Notes: generated by a model not told the origin, from the sequence alone. A DNA stretch of 64,000 bases from Pannonibacter phragmitetus_B (GCF_050510895.1 NZ_JBNINT010000001.1:3658001-3722000), one strand, 5' to 3'. Shown: positions 47,307 through 57,440, numbered from the stretch's first letter. Translations and numbers: made by a program.

Positions 47307-47929
47307 TCATTGCCATCGACGGACCCGCCGCTTCCGGCAAGGGCACGCTTGCCCGCCGCCTCGCCGCCCATTTCGGCCTGCGGCATCTGGACACCGGCCT
47401 CACCTACCGGGCTGTTGCCGCCGCGCTTCTGGCGCAGGGCCTGCCGCTCGGAGACGAAAAGGTGGCCGTCGATATCGCTGGGCGCCTGGACCTTGGCCAC
47501 ATGGACCGCAGCGCCCTCTCCGCCCATGAGGTTGGAGAGGCAGCTTCACGCATCGCCGTGCTGCCGGGCCTTCGCGATGAGCTTGTACGCCTGCAACGCG
47601 CCTTTGCGCAGACGCCTCCCGGCGCGGTTCTGGACGGCCGCGACATCGGCACGGTGGTCTGCCCTGATGCGGATGTGAAGCTCTATGTCACCGCTGCCCC
47701 CGAGGCCCGCGCCAAGCGCCGCACGGCGGAAATTCAGTCTCAAGGCAAGGAGGCGGATTTTGCCTCGGTGCTCGAAGATCTGAAGCGCCGGGACGAGCGG
47801 GACATGAACAGAACCGTCGCTCCGCTGCGTCAAGCGGAGGGTGCGCACTTGCTAGATACGACGGGAATGGATATAGAGACGGCGTTCCAGGCAGCTGTGG
47901 ATATCATCACCGCCGCCCGGGCATCCTGA
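47303..47929 (+). CDS. cmk: Cytidylate kinase
   Basis: A 208-residue P-loop kinase that phosphorylates CMP and dCMP. The P-loop IDGPAASGKGT, GLTYRAVA for substrate binding, DGRDIGTVV and the lid arginines in AKRRTAE and RRDERD are visible. It overlaps aroA by 4 bp and precedes rpsA, the aroA-cmk-rpsA order common in Proteobacteria. Confidence 0.95.
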   Translation: MIIAIDGPAASGKGTLARRLAAHFGLRHLDTGLTYRAVAAALLAQGLPLGDEKVAVDIAGRLDLGHMDRSALSAHEVGEAASRIAVLPGLRDELVRLQRAFAQTPPGAVLDGRDIGTVVCPDADVKLYVTAAPEARAKRRTAEIQSQGKEADFASVLEDLKRRDERDMNRTVAPLRQAEGAHLLDTTGMDIETAFQAAVDIITAARAS

Positions 47930-48167
47930 TCAGGAGCCTCGGAAAGACCCGCCCGGCCATGCCGGAGAGCGGGATTTCGGCTTGATCAAACAGGCAGCCT
48001 TATCACGGGCAGATGGGTCATCCCCTTCTACACCGGGACAGGCCGCATAAAGGAATTCCGGTTCGGGCAGCCGCTGATGCAGTGCCTGAGCCAAGGACGT
48101 TACGGATCTCCGCCTTCCGTCCGCCGGCCCGCGCCGGATCTGCCTTCTGGGCTGGTTCTGCGTGGAA

Positions 48168-48191
48168 GGATGCCACCTTGCGGTGGCGTCC
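48168..48191 (+). promoter_or_regulatory. Hairpin in the rpsA leader
   Basis: GGATGCCACC pairs with GGTGGCGTCC (one G-U) around a TTGC loop, 70 bp before rpsA. The 332-bp cmk-rpsA spacer has no gene; it is probably the rpsA promoter and a structured leader, where S1 autoregulation might act. Confidence 0.45.
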
Positions 48192-48261
48192 CGGAAGGAA
48201 CGGGGGTCCATCATCAACACCAGCCCAGCCGGCGACGCCAGCAATGGCACCAGGAGTTTTT

Positions 48262-49959
48262 ATGTCTGCAATGAACCCCTCCACCGAGGATTTCGCCGCC
48301 CTTCTGAACGAGTCCTTCAGCACGAACGACCTGTATGAAGGGTCCGTCGTCAAGGGCATCATCGTTGCCATCGAGAAGGACCTCGCCGTCATCGACGTTG
48401 GTCTGAAGGTCGAAGGCCGTGTTCCGATGAAGGAATTCGGCGTCAAGGGCCGTGATGGCGATCTGAAGGTTGGCGACGAGGTCGAGGTCTATCTCGAGCG
48501 CGTCGAAAACGCCCTCGGCGAAGCCGTGCTGTCGCGCGAAAAGGCGCGCCGCGAAGAAAGCTGGGTCCGTCTCGAAGTGTCGTTCGAGAAGGGCGAGAAG
48601 GTCACCGGCCAGATCTTCAACCAGGTCAAGGGCGGCTTCACCGTCGATCTGGATGGCGCCGTTGCCTTCCTGCCGCGTTCGCAGGTCGATATCCGCCCGG
48701 TGCGCGATGTCACCCCGCTGATGCACACCCCGCAGCCGTTCCAGATTCTGAAGATGGACAAGCGCCGCGGCAACATCGTGGTGTCCCGCCGCGTCGTGCT
48801 GGAAGAGACCCGCGCCGAGCAGCGTTCGGAGCTGGTGCAGAGCCTGGAAGAAGGCCAGACCGTGGAAGGCGTGGTCAAGAACATCACCGATTACGGTGCG
48901 TTCGTCGACCTCGGCGGCATCGACGGCCTGCTGCATGTCACCGACATTGCATGGCGCCGCATCAACCACCCGTCGGAAGTTCTCACCATCGGCCAGTCCG
49001 TCCGCGTGCAGATCATCCGCGTCAACCAGGACACGCACCGCATCAGCCTCGGCATGAAGCAGCTTGAGACTGATCCGTGGGATGGCATCGAAGCCAAGTA
49101 CCCGATCAGCGCCAAGTTCTCGGGCCGCGTGACCAACATCACCGATTACGGTGCATTCGTTGAGCTGGAGCCGGGCATCGAAGGCCTGATCCACGTGTCC
49201 GAAATGTCCTGGACCAAGAAGAACGTCCATCCGGGCAAGATCGTTTCGACCTCTCAGGAAGTCGACGTCATGGTCCTGGAAGTCGATCCGGTCAAGCGCC
49301 GCATCTCGCTCGGTCTCAAGCAGACCCTGCAGAACCCGTGGGATGCTTTCGCAGAGCGCTTCCCGGTCAACACGGAAGTCGAAGGCGAAGTCAAGAACAA
49401 GACCGAATTCGGTCTGTTCATCGGCCTCGAAGGCGACGTGGACGGCATGGTGCACCTCTCCGACCTCGACTGGAACCGTCCGGGCGAGCAGGTCATCGAG
49501 GAGTACAAGAAGGGCGACATGGTCAAGGCCGTGGTGCTCGACGTGGACGTGGAGAAGGAGCGTATCTCGCTCGGCATCAAGCAGCTCGGCGGTGATCCGT
49601 TCGAAGCTGGCGCCGCTGGCGAACTGCGCAAGAACGCCATCGTCTCCTGCGAAGTCATCGAAGTGAAGGATGGCGGTCTGGAAGTGAAGGTTGCGGACAG
49701 TGATCTGACCACCTTCGTCCGCCGCGCCGATCTGGCCCGCGACCGCGATGGACAGCGCCCCGAGCGTTTCTCGGTTGGCGACAAGTTCGACGCCCGCATC
49801 ACCCAGTTCGACAAGAAGACCCGCCGCATCTCCGTCTCCATCAAGGCGCTTGAAATCGCCGAGGAGAAGGAAGCCGTGGCACAGTACGGTTCTTCCGACA
49901 CGGGTGCTTCGCTCGGCGACATCCTGAGCGCCGCTCTGAAGGCCCGCGACGAAGACTGA
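48262..49959 (+). CDS. rpsA: 30S ribosomal protein S1
   Basis: A 565-residue protein with six S1 RNA-binding repeats, each visible as a VKNITDYGAFVDLGG- or VTNITDYGAFVELEPG-like segment ending in HVSxxSW or HLSDLDW. It binds mRNA leaders and carries them to the 30S subunit. ATG 48262 follows CAGGAG at good spacing. The ORF upstream to 48013 is not family-like. A strong terminator follows. Confidence 0.97.
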   Translation: MSAMNPSTEDFAALLNESFSTNDLYEGSVVKGIIVAIEKDLAVIDVGLKVEGRVPMKEFGVKGRDGDLKVGDEVEVYLERVENALGEAVLSREKARREESWVRLEVSFEKGEKVTGQIFNQVKGGFTVDLDGAVAFLPRSQVDIRPVRDVTPLMHTPQPFQILKMDKRRGNIVVSRRVVLEETRAEQRSELVQSLEEGQTVEGVVKNITDYGAFVDLGGIDGLLHVTDIAWRRINHPSEVLTIGQSVRVQIIRVNQDTHRISLGMKQLETDPWDGIEAKYPISAKFSGRVTNITDYGAFVELEPGIEGLIHVSEMSWTKKNVHPGKIVSTSQEVDVMVLEVDPVKRRISLGLKQTLQNPWDAFAERFPVNTEVEGEVKNKTEFGLFIGLEGDVDGMVHLSDLDWNRPGEQVIEEYKKGDMVKAVVLDVDVEKERISLGIKQLGGDPFEAGAAGELRKNAIVSCEVIEVKDGGLEVKVADSDLTTFVRRADLARDRDGQRPERFSVGDKFDARITQFDKKTRRISVSIKALEIAEEKEAVAQYGSSDTGASLGDILSAALKARDED

Positions 49960-49990
49960 TCTTCGTCCGGTCACCTGACCTGAAACTGGA

Positions 49991-50020
49991 ACGCCCCGGT
50001 CAAAAGCCGGGGCGTTTCGT
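49991..50020 (+). terminator. Terminator after rpsA
   Basis: ACGCCCCGG (49991-49999) pairs with CCGGGGCGT (50007-50015), 7-nt loop, followed by TTCGTTT. Confidence 0.85.
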
Positions 50021-50114
50021 TTGTGTGGGGCGGCTCTCGCCAAGACGGAACGGCGCGTGTAGTCTGCCGCCTCTGCCCCGTATGCCGGGGCGCTGGAAGG
50101 ACGACGGAACGCAC

Positions 50115-50537
50115 ATGATCCGCTTTGATCTCAATCCCCGCCTTGAAGGGGACAGCCTGCACGTAACGGATCTGCCGCTCTGCGCAGTCCGGCTGATGAA
50201 GGATGCCAACTACCCCTGGGTGCTGCTGGTGCCGCGCCACAGCGACCTGATCGAGATCATCGACCTTTCCGAAGATGACCGCCTGCAGCTGATGCGTGAG
50301 ATCGCCCGTGTCAGCGAGGCCCTGCGTGACATTACGGCTTGCGAAAAGCTGAATGTCGGCGCCCTTGGCAACATGGTCTCCCAGCTCCATCTGCACATTA
50401 TTGCAAGGTTCCACGAGGACCCGGCCTGGCCCGGCCCGGTGTGGGGAGCTGTTCCGGCCAAGCCCTATGATCCGGGCGTGGCGGAGGATCTGATCACACG
50501 GCTGCGCGCCGCGCTGGATGCCGGGCAGCTGGCCTGA
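50115..50537 (+). CDS. HIT-family protein
   Basis: A 140-residue cytoplasmic nucleotide-binding protein of the histidine-triad family. The triad-like motif is QLHLHIIARF (about residues 92-101), where the family has HxHxHxx; the third histidine is replaced. The N-terminal half (LCAVRLMKDANYPWVLLVPR) is typical. Substrate is unknown. It is followed by nudC after 42 bp, and two nucleotide hydrolases together suggest a housekeeping role in nucleotide clean-up. Confidence 0.85.
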   Translation: MIRFDLNPRLEGDSLHVTDLPLCAVRLMKDANYPWVLLVPRHSDLIEIIDLSEDDRLQLMREIARVSEALRDITACEKLNVGALGNMVSQLHLHIIARFHEDPAWPGPVWGAVPAKPYDPGVAEDLITRLRAALDAGQLA

Positions 50538-50579
50538 GCGGGGCGCCTGAGCCGAACCATTTCCGAGGAGACTGAACTG

Positions 50580-51536
50580 ATGGCATCTGACGCTGTGGCC
50601 CTGGCGAACACGCCGGCCAGCATGAGCTTTACCGTGAACCCGCTCGACCGCTGTTCGGAACTGCGCGGCAAAACGGAGTGGCTCATTGAACAGATGACAC
50701 GGCCTGACGCCCGTTTCGTGGCCTCGACGGCAGGAAAGCTGGTGCTGACCCGCGACAGTGGCGCGCCGTCGATCCGGCACGGCCGGGCCGGTGCCGACCG
50801 GTTGGGCTTTGATCCGGCGGAGGCCATTCTGCTTGGTCTGGAAGGAGATCAGCGCCGCCCGCTGTTCGCCTTTGCCTGCACCGGGACAGACGAAGAGCTC
50901 GAAATCCGCCCGGATCTTGAAGTCATCGATCTGCGCAGTCTTGCCGTCCGCGCCGATCTGCCGGAGGCCGATCTGGGTGCACTCGCCCAGACGCGTGCAC
51001 TTGTGCACTGGCACATGAGCCACCGGTTTTGCTCGCGCTGCGGCCAGAAAAGCGTCATGGCGGAAGCCGGTTACCGGCGTGATTGCCCGGCCTGCGGCGC
51101 CATGCATTTCCCGCGTACCGACCCTGTGGTGATCATGCTCATCACCCATGAAGACAAGGTTCTGCTGGGCCGCCCGCCGCGCCTTGCGGAAGGCATCTTC
51201 ACCGTTCTGGCAGGGTTCATGGAGCCGGGTGAGACCATTGAAGATGCGGTGCGGCGCGAGACCTACGAAGAATCGCGCATCCGTGTCGGCGAGGTCTCCA
51301 TCGTGCTGAACCAGCCATGGCCCTTCCCCGCCAACCTGATGCTTGGCTGTACGGGCGAAGCGCTGACGCAGGAAATCTCCTTCGAGCAGGACGAGCTGGA
51401 AGCCTGCCGCTGGTGTGACCGGGCAGAAGTGCGCCAGATGATGGATGGCACCCATCCGCTCGGCCACCGCACGCCGCCGCCCATTTCCATTGCCCATCAG
51501 CTGATTGCTGGATGGATGGCAGAGGACGGCGTATGA
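50580..51536 (+). CDS. nudC: NAD+ diphosphatase NudC
   Basis: A 318-residue Nudix hydrolase that splits NADH or deNADding caps to NMN and AMP. A zinc ribbon (CSRCGQKS and CPACG, about residues 152-175) precedes the Nudix box GFMEPGETIEDAV then RRETYEESRI (about 217-240), with catalytic glutamates in REtYEE. The C-terminal SQPWPFP motif of NudC appears as NQPWPFPANLM. ATG 50580 has GGAG upstream. Confidence 0.92.
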   Translation: MASDAVALANTPASMSFTVNPLDRCSELRGKTEWLIEQMTRPDARFVASTAGKLVLTRDSGAPSIRHGRAGADRLGFDPAEAILLGLEGDQRRPLFAFACTGTDEELEIRPDLEVIDLRSLAVRADLPEADLGALAQTRALVHWHMSHRFCSRCGQKSVMAEAGYRRDCPACGAMHFPRTDPVVIMLITHEDKVLLGRPPRLAEGIFTVLAGFMEPGETIEDAVRRETYEESRIRVGEVSIVLNQPWPFPANLMLGCTGEALTQEISFEQDELEACRWCDRAEVRQMMDGTHPLGHRTPPPISIAHQLIAGWMAEDGV

Positions 51537-52123
51537 CGGGCAACGGGCGCGTCTGCGTCTATCTCACCCATCCGGAGGTGCAGATCGACCCAGCCGTGCC
51601 TGTGCCGGAATGGGGCCTCTCGGAAACCGGACGCCAGCGGGCACAGCGGGCCCCTTTCCTGTCATGGGCAGCCGGCATCCACCACGTGGTTTCGAGCGGC
51701 GAGCGCAAGGCCATCGAAACGGCCGAAATCTTCGCCGCCGCCCGCGGACTTGCCGTCACAATCGTCGAAGCCACCCACGAGAATGACCGCTCCGCGACCG
51801 GGTTTCTGCCGCCAGCCGAATTTGAAGACGTGGCCAATGCCTTTTTCGCAGAGCCAGAAGTCAGCGTGCGCGGCTGGGAGCGTGCCATTGATGCCCAGGC
51901 CCGGATCACCGGGGCCGTCCGGTCCGTTCTGGCGGCCGTTCCGGAGACGGACGGCGTGCTCTTTTGCGGGCATGGCGCAGTGGGCACGCTGTTGAAGTGC
52001 CACCTCCTCGGCCTGCCCATTGACCGCGCCCATGACCAGCGGTCGGGCGGCAACTGGTATGCCTTTGATCCGCAGGATCTCGACCGGCGCGAGGCCTCGG
52101 GCCTCGACTGGATTGCGCTCTGA
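51533..52123 (+). CDS. Histidine phosphatase family protein
   Basis: A 196-residue phosphoglycerate-mutase-like phosphatase. The N-terminal catalytic motif reads LTHPE where the family has RHGE, so the first arginine is replaced by Thr while the nucleophilic His remains. The second His appears in CGHGAVGTLL (about residue 153). Start overlaps nudC by ATGA, so they are co-translated. The substrate is unknown. Confidence 0.85.
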   Translation: MTGNGRVCVYLTHPEVQIDPAVPVPEWGLSETGRQRAQRAPFLSWAAGIHHVVSSGERKAIETAEIFAAARGLAVTIVEATHENDRSATGFLPPAEFEDVANAFFAEPEVSVRGWERAIDAQARITGAVRSVLAAVPETDGVLFCGHGAVGTLLKCHLLGLPIDRAHDQRSGGNWYAFDPQDLDRREASGLDWIAL

Positions 52124-52223
52124 GGGCCATCTGTGATGCCCTGCATCAGCCACGCCTGACGCGGTCTGGCCGAATCAGCCGCTTCGAGCGACACTGAAGC
52201 TCCTTGAACAGCCCGGATTACCC

Positions 52224-53435
52224 ATGCTGACCCTGCGTCTTGCAGCTCTTGTTGCCAGCCTTGTTGCCATCTGCACCGTCACGAACCCGGCGCAGGCTGC
52301 CTACGAGGCCGAGTTCCGTGCCTTCCTCTCAGACAAGGTGGCGCCCGCGGCCCGCGCTGCCGGAGTGCCCCAATCCGTGATCGACCGGGAACTCTCCGGC
52401 CTGACACCGGATGAGAAATTACCCGGCCTCAGCCGCCCTGACCGGCCGGAAGCCCCCGCCGCCGTCAATTTCCAGGCCGAGTTCAAGGCCCCCGGCGGCT
52501 ACTTTCAGGACAAGCAGTTTCGCGCTCTGGCGGGCCCGGGCCGGTCCCTGATGCAGAAACATGCCGCCACCCTGAAAGCCGTGGAAGCGCACTACGGCGT
52601 TCCGGCGCGGATCATCCTGGCCATCTGGGGCCGCGAGACCGGCTATGGCGCTGCGAAGATCCCGCATGATGGCCTGCGCGTTGTCGCAACCCGCGCTTTC
52701 ATGGGCGAACGGCGGGAGTTCTTTCTGGACGAAACGGTGGCCGCGTTGCAGATCCTTGCCGATGGCCACATCACCCGTACTGAACTGAAGAGCTCCTGGG
52801 GCGGTGCCATGGGCCAGCCGCAGTTCCTGCCCTCTTCCTTCCTGAAATATGCCGTCGATTTCGATGGCGACGGCCGACGCGACATCTGGCGCTCCGTCCC
52901 CGATACGCTGGCGTCTATCGCCAACTATCTCAGCCAGCATGGCTGGGAGCGTGGGCGCGACTGGGGCTATGAGGTGGTCCTGCCGCCGTCTGTCTCCTGT
53001 TCCCGCGAGGGGCCGGACCAGCAGCAGGCCATCTCCCGCTTTGTCCGTGAGGGCGTCACCCGCGTGCGCGGGCGCGAGTTTCCAAAGGCAGAGCTCGGCA
53101 AGCCCGCCAATATCCTGATGCCCGCCGGGCGCCATGGCCCGGCCTTTCTGGCCACCGGCAACTTCTATGTTCTGAAGGCCTATAACGAGAGCGACGTCTA
53201 CGCCCTCTTCGTAGGCCATCTGGCCGACCGGTACGGCCGCGACGAAGGCTTTGATGCGCGCTGGGACCCCACGCCGCATCTTTCGCGCGGCGCCGTACGT
53301 GACCTGCAGCTGAAAATGCAGAAGGCCGGTTATGACGTGGGCAAACCCGACGGCCTCATCGGCTTCAAGACCCGCCGCTCCCTTGGCATGATGCAGGAAA
53401 AGGCAGGCCGGCCGGCGACATGCTGGCTGGAGTGA
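52224..53435 (+). CDS. Lytic murein transglycosylase (MltB-like)
   Basis: A 403-residue periplasmic enzyme that cleaves peptidoglycan glycan strands to anhydro-muropeptides. Signal peptide (residues 1-25, cleavage near AQA-AYE). The catalytic domain holds the active Glu in AIWGRETGYG (about residue 138), GAMGQPQFLPSSFL and YAVDFDGDGRRDIW. A C-terminal peptidoglycan-binding domain (about 345-400) has LKMQKAGYDVGKPDGLIG. It lies about 100 bp after the histidine phosphatase and stands alone. Confidence 0.92.
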   Translation: MLTLRLAALVASLVAICTVTNPAQAAYEAEFRAFLSDKVAPAARAAGVPQSVIDRELSGLTPDEKLPGLSRPDRPEAPAAVNFQAEFKAPGGYFQDKQFRALAGPGRSLMQKHAATLKAVEAHYGVPARIILAIWGRETGYGAAKIPHDGLRVVATRAFMGERREFFLDETVAALQILADGHITRTELKSSWGGAMGQPQFLPSSFLKYAVDFDGDGRRDIWRSVPDTLASIANYLSQHGWERGRDWGYEVVLPPSVSCSREGPDQQQAISRFVREGVTRVRGREFPKAELGKPANILMPAGRHGPAFLATGNFYVLKAYNESDVYALFVGHLADRYGRDEGFDARWDPTPHLSRGAVRDLQLKMQKAGYDVGKPDGLIGFKTRRSLGMMQEKAGRPATCWLE

Positions 53436-53548
53436 GGGAGGCCCCCTCCCTCACCCTGCGGCCTTATACCAAGGCATTCGATGCTGGCGCAACTCGCCTT
53501 GAAATTGCTCAGGCGCCGCACAGGCTTAACCAGCTCGATGAGTTGAGC

Positions 53549-55501
53549 TCATCGAGAGCTGGTATTACGCCCCTCACTCGTCTCGTCGAGACGCTTGAGG
53601 AAAGCGATACGGTCCATGACCTGCGCGGAGCCCTGCTGGTGCATCTGACTGATCTCGGTCAGGTCCTGCAGCGACCGCTCGATGTTGCCGGCCTGGGCGA
53701 AGACCTCATCCACCCGCAGGACGATGTGCTTGTAGCGCTCGCCCTCGCGCGCGAACTGGTCACGGGTGGCGTCAATGATTCCGCCCAATTCACCCAGAGA
53801 CACCTCAATATCGCCAATGGCCTTCTGGGTGTGGCCGAGCGATGCCTTGGTGTCGTTGGCCAGCTTCTTCACTTCCCCAGCAACGACACTGAAGCCCTTG
53901 CCGGCCTCGCCGGCACGGGCGGCTTCAATGGTGGCGTTGAGGGCGAGAAGGTTGGTCTGGGCGGTGATGTTGTCGATGATGCCCAGCACCTGGCGCAGGG
54001 AGTTGAGCGATTCAGCCACGCTGCCGAACTTGCTGGCCAGCTGAGCGGACTTGTCTTCTTCCGCCCCCTTTGCGGAGCCGCTGTCACCAGCCATGGCACC
54101 ACGGATGTTGTTGATCACATTGCCGACTTCCGACACCTCGGTCACGACATTCTCGATCCGGCTGGAGGCCCCCAGATAGTGGGCGATATCATCAACCACC
54201 TGTGAGCGCAGCATATTCAGCACCTGCACCTGATTGAGGCGGCGGCGGGTGAAATACTCGACAAAGCTGGCGTAGTGGATGGGGAAATTGTCGATGAAGT
54301 CGTCCTTCCAGACGCGTCCATCATCTTCAAAGAAGACGAGAGCAACGAGGGTCTGGTTGATGTTGACGCCCAAAAGCTCGCCGAACGTGGAGAACCCTGC
54401 GACCGGCGCCGGCCAAAGCCCCGTGGCATTGCGCAGTTCCGGTCCGTTGGACAGGCGCCGCAGGATGCAGTCGTTCATCATCACGGCAACCGGCTTCGGC
54501 TTGCCAGACAGGAACTGGCTGATGTCCCGGCGGGTCTGCTCGATGAAACCGGTAGCCTCCAGAAGGTAGAGGGCATCACCGGGCGCGATATCGCAGTAGA
54601 AGGTAATGACTTCGTTCTGGAGATCGATACCGGAGATCGAGCGGACGAACACTTCACCGCCGATTTCAACCCCGCAGGTGCGGTTCTGCAGTGCCTTTTC
54701 CAGCCCGTCCGGAGTGACGCCGAGCGCCTGTGACAGGGCGCGGACAAGGGAAATGGTCTGGCCCGAGGCCGGGTCCATCACCGCACTCACCGTGCGCCGG
54801 TCCATGTCCGCATCCACGACGACGAAGCGGGTCTGCGTCTTGCGGAAGTTGTGGCTGCGCATCACGCCATAACGGTAGGCTTCGGCGACCTTGATGAAGA
54901 CGACGACAGCATGGTTCTCCAGCACACGCTTTCCGTCGAAAAGCCGTGTGGTCTTGAATTCCAGCGTGCCGCCAGCCGAACCACCGATGAAGCAGCAGGG
55001 GAACCGCCGGGTGCGGTACACAGCCTCCATGAAGTAGTTTTCGGAGAGCGATAAGCCGTCGATGAAGGTCAGCGCAAAGGCAGACCTTGCTTCCAGCGGG
55101 AAGGAGGGACGCACGCTTTCAAGGCCGGACATGATGCGGTGAATCCGGCTTTCCCGGTCAAGGGGCCTTTGCCCGCCGCGCAAGTCCTCGCTGTGCAGCG
55201 GCACGGCAAAAATCTCGGCCTTTTCAACGAGAGCACCGCCAAACACCTGCAGCACAACGGAGCGCCAGTTGCCCGAGGCACTGCAGTAAACGCCCTCGCC
55301 CGCCTCAGCGCACAGCTCTCCCGCCGTGGTCGTGCCGATGACCATGGCCCCTTCCGCAAGGCGCTGCAAGCGGCTCATCACGGTCTGGAAATCCACATTC
55401 GGCGAGACGTAGGCAAGCACCAGACGGGGCGCTGAGCCTTGGATCTGAAGATCTGCGGGGGAGAGGCCGGACAGGCTGTCATCCGTCCGGATCGTGCTCA
55501 C
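53549..55501 (-). CDS. FIST-domain soluble chemoreceptor (methyl-accepting protein)
   Basis: A 650-residue cytoplasmic receptor with no membrane helices. An N-terminal FIST sensor (about residues 25-390, with FIGGSAGG and FFCDIAPGDALYLL-like segments) precedes a helical linker and an MCP signalling hairpin (about 440-640). The tip TAQTNLLALNATIEAARAGE (about residues 536-555) is typical. FIST domains bind small ligands and, in NosP proteins, haem for NO sensing. Ligand here is unknown. The GTG start overlaps the small ORF upstream (GTGA); it may be the same protein split by a lost base. Confidence 0.85.
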   Translation of the reverse strand: MSTIRTDDSLSGLSPADLQIQGSAPRLVLAYVSPNVDFQTVMSRLQRLAEGAMVIGTTTAGELCAEAGEGVYCSASGNWRSVVLQVFGGALVEKAEIFAVPLHSEDLRGGQRPLDRESRIHRIMSGLESVRPSFPLEARSAFALTFIDGLSLSENYFMEAVYRTRRFPCCFIGGSAGGTLEFKTTRLFDGKRVLENHAVVVFIKVAEAYRYGVMRSHNFRKTQTRFVVVDADMDRRTVSAVMDPASGQTISLVRALSQALGVTPDGLEKALQNRTCGVEIGGEVFVRSISGIDLQNEVITFYCDIAPGDALYLLEATGFIEQTRRDISQFLSGKPKPVAVMMNDCILRRLSNGPELRNATGLWPAPVAGFSTFGELLGVNINQTLVALVFFEDDGRVWKDDFIDNFPIHYASFVEYFTRRRLNQVQVLNMLRSQVVDDIAHYLGASSRIENVVTEVSEVGNVINNIRGAMAGDSGSAKGAEEDKSAQLASKFGSVAESLNSLRQVLGIIDNITAQTNLLALNATIEAARAGEAGKGFSVVAGEVKKLANDTKASLGHTQKAIGDIEVSLGELGGIIDATRDQFAREGERYKHIVLRVDEVFAQAGNIERSLQDLTEISQMHQQGSAQVMDRIAFLKRLDETSEGRNTSSR

Positions 55502-55605
55502 GGGCGCACCGGCGCGCTCCCCTGCTCTTCCGCGGCATCCGTCTTGGGCACGGACAGGTTCTGCTTTTCTGTTGTTGCCGCTGGCTTGCGCTTCTTCCCG
55601 AACAT
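55498..55605 (-). CDS. 35-codon ORF, probable N-terminus of the FIST receptor
   Basis: Begins MFGKKRKPAATTEKQ, with GGGGAGAG upstream, and its stop overlaps the FIST GTG start by 4 bp. As read it is a coupled small peptide. Adding one base near 55503-55512 fuses it to give a 685-residue receptor, and a short basic MFG-type tail is common on soluble MCPs. Given the many lost bases in this window, fusion is at least as likely as a separate peptide. The region 55606-55805 has no gene. Confidence 0.5.
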   Translation of the reverse strand: MFGKKRKPAATTEKQNLSVPKTDAAEEQGSAPVRP

Positions 55606-55805
55606 GCCAGTTCTCTCCCCGAAGTCGGTCTCATTCCCTGAAGGAAACAGACCCAAACTCTCAGGGACAGCACATAACGAAGCGTAAATTTGGACCGTCA
55701 ACCCCGGTCAGAAGGCAAGGTTTTCAGTGAAATAGAACTTCCGAAAGAAACAAACTCGAGAAGATTCCCATGAGTAAACACAAATACCTAGGTTAAAATA
55801 ACAGG

Positions 55806-57436
55806 CTACTCACTCACCAATCCCGCATCAGCCGTTTCAAGATTGAAGGCGGCGGACATGAGGGCGCGGGTATAACCGGAGGCCGGACTGGTGAAGACCT
55901 GCGACGCGGTGCCCGCCTCCACCACTTTGCCATGGCGCATGACGATCACGTCATTGGCCAGCGCCCGCACGACCTTAAGGTCATGCGAGATGAAGAGATA
56001 GGCAAGGCCACGGCGCTTCTGCAGGTCACGCAACAGGTCCACCACCTGCGCCTGAACGCTCATGTCGAGGGCGGAGGTCGGCTCGTCCAGCATGACGAAT
56101 TTCGGCTCCAGCACCAGAGCGCGGGCAATGGAAATGCGCTGTCGCTGGCCGCCAGAAAACTCATGCGGATAACGGAAACGGGAAGCGGCATCGAGCCCCA
56201 CTTCCTCAAGCGCCGTTGCCACCAGCCGGTCACGCTCTGCCTCGCTCAGGCGCGGCTGATGCACCTTGAGGCCCTCGCCGACGATATCGGCAACGGACAT
56301 GCGGGGGCTGAGCGCGCCGAAGGGGTCCTGGAACACGATCTGCATGTCGCGCCGCAGCGGGCGCATGTCATCCCAGGACAGGCCGGAGATGGTCTTGTCC
56401 TTGAAGCGGATGGCGCCTTGCGAGGAGATCATGCGCAGGATGGCAAGGCCCAGCGTCGTCTTGCCGGAACCGCTCTCGCCGACGATGCCCAGCGTCTGTC
56501 CCTCGCGCAGCGTGAGGTCAATGCCATCCACCGCCTTGACGTGGCCCACGGTGCGGCGCAGCAGGCCACGGCGGATGGGAAACCAGACCTTCAGGTCCTT
56601 CGTCTCCACCACCACCGGGCGCGTCAGATCCTCGGCGGGCGGCTCGCCCTTGGGCTCTGCGGCCAGCAGATGGCGGGTATAGGCGTGCTGCGGATCGCGG
56701 AACACGTCTTCCACTGGCCCCTGCTCGACGATCTGGCCTTTCGTCATCACACAGACCCGATCGGCGATCTTGCGCACGATGCCAAGGTCATGGGTGATGA
56801 ACAGCATGGCCATGCCGCGTGCCGTCTGCAGGTCCTTCAGAAGCTTCAGGATCTGTGCCTGCACGGTCACATCAAGGGCCGTGGTCGGCTCGTCGGCAAT
56901 CAAAAGCTCCGGCTCGTTGGCGAGCGTCATGGCGATCATCACGCGCTGGCGCTGACCACCGGAAAGCTGGTGCGGATAGGAGCCGAGGCGGGTTTCCGGC
57001 TCCGGGATGCCCACCTGCGTCAGCAATTCCAGCACCCGTGCCCGTGCGGCCTTGCCGCCCATGCCGCGATGGACCTTGAGGATTTCCTCGATCTGCCGCT
57101 CCACCGTGTGCAGCGGATTGAGCGAGGTCATCGGCTCCTGGAAGATCATGGAAATGTCGTTGCCGCGAAGCTTGCGCATCTCATCTTCGCTGGCCGCGAC
57201 AAGCTCCTTGCCCTTGAAATGGATCGTTCCGCCCGGATGGGACGCTGCCGGATAGTTCAGGAGCTTGAGGATCGACATGGCCGTCACCGACTTGCCCGAT
57301 CCGCTTTCCCCACCAGCGCCAGCGTTTCGCCGGGGCGGATGTCAAAGCTCACCTTGTTGACCGCAAGGCTGGTGGCTCCGCCTTGCGTAAAGGCGGTGCA
57401 GAGATCCTTGACGGAAAGAAGCGGCGTGTCGGTCAT
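55806..57436 (-). CDS. yejF: Fused dipeptide/oligopeptide ABC ATPase, YejF-like (frameshifted)
   Basis: A 543-residue protein with two ATPase domains (DppD- and DppF-like). The first Walker A reads GESGSGKSVT only after repairing a missing base in the CCCC at 57308-57311; before this the frame reads GKADRASR-like residues. Domain two has Walker A GESGSGKTT, signature EFSGGQRQR and Walker B FVMLDEPTSALD. Start MTDTPLLSVKDL at 57436. It lies 4 bp from the toxin gene stop and drives the yejABE-type importer. Confidence 0.9.
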
Positions 57437-57440
57437 TGGG

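Noticed and set aside
48214..50043. 609-codon ORF antisense to rpsA
   Set aside because: It mirrors the S1 repeats on the other strand and has no recognisable domain.
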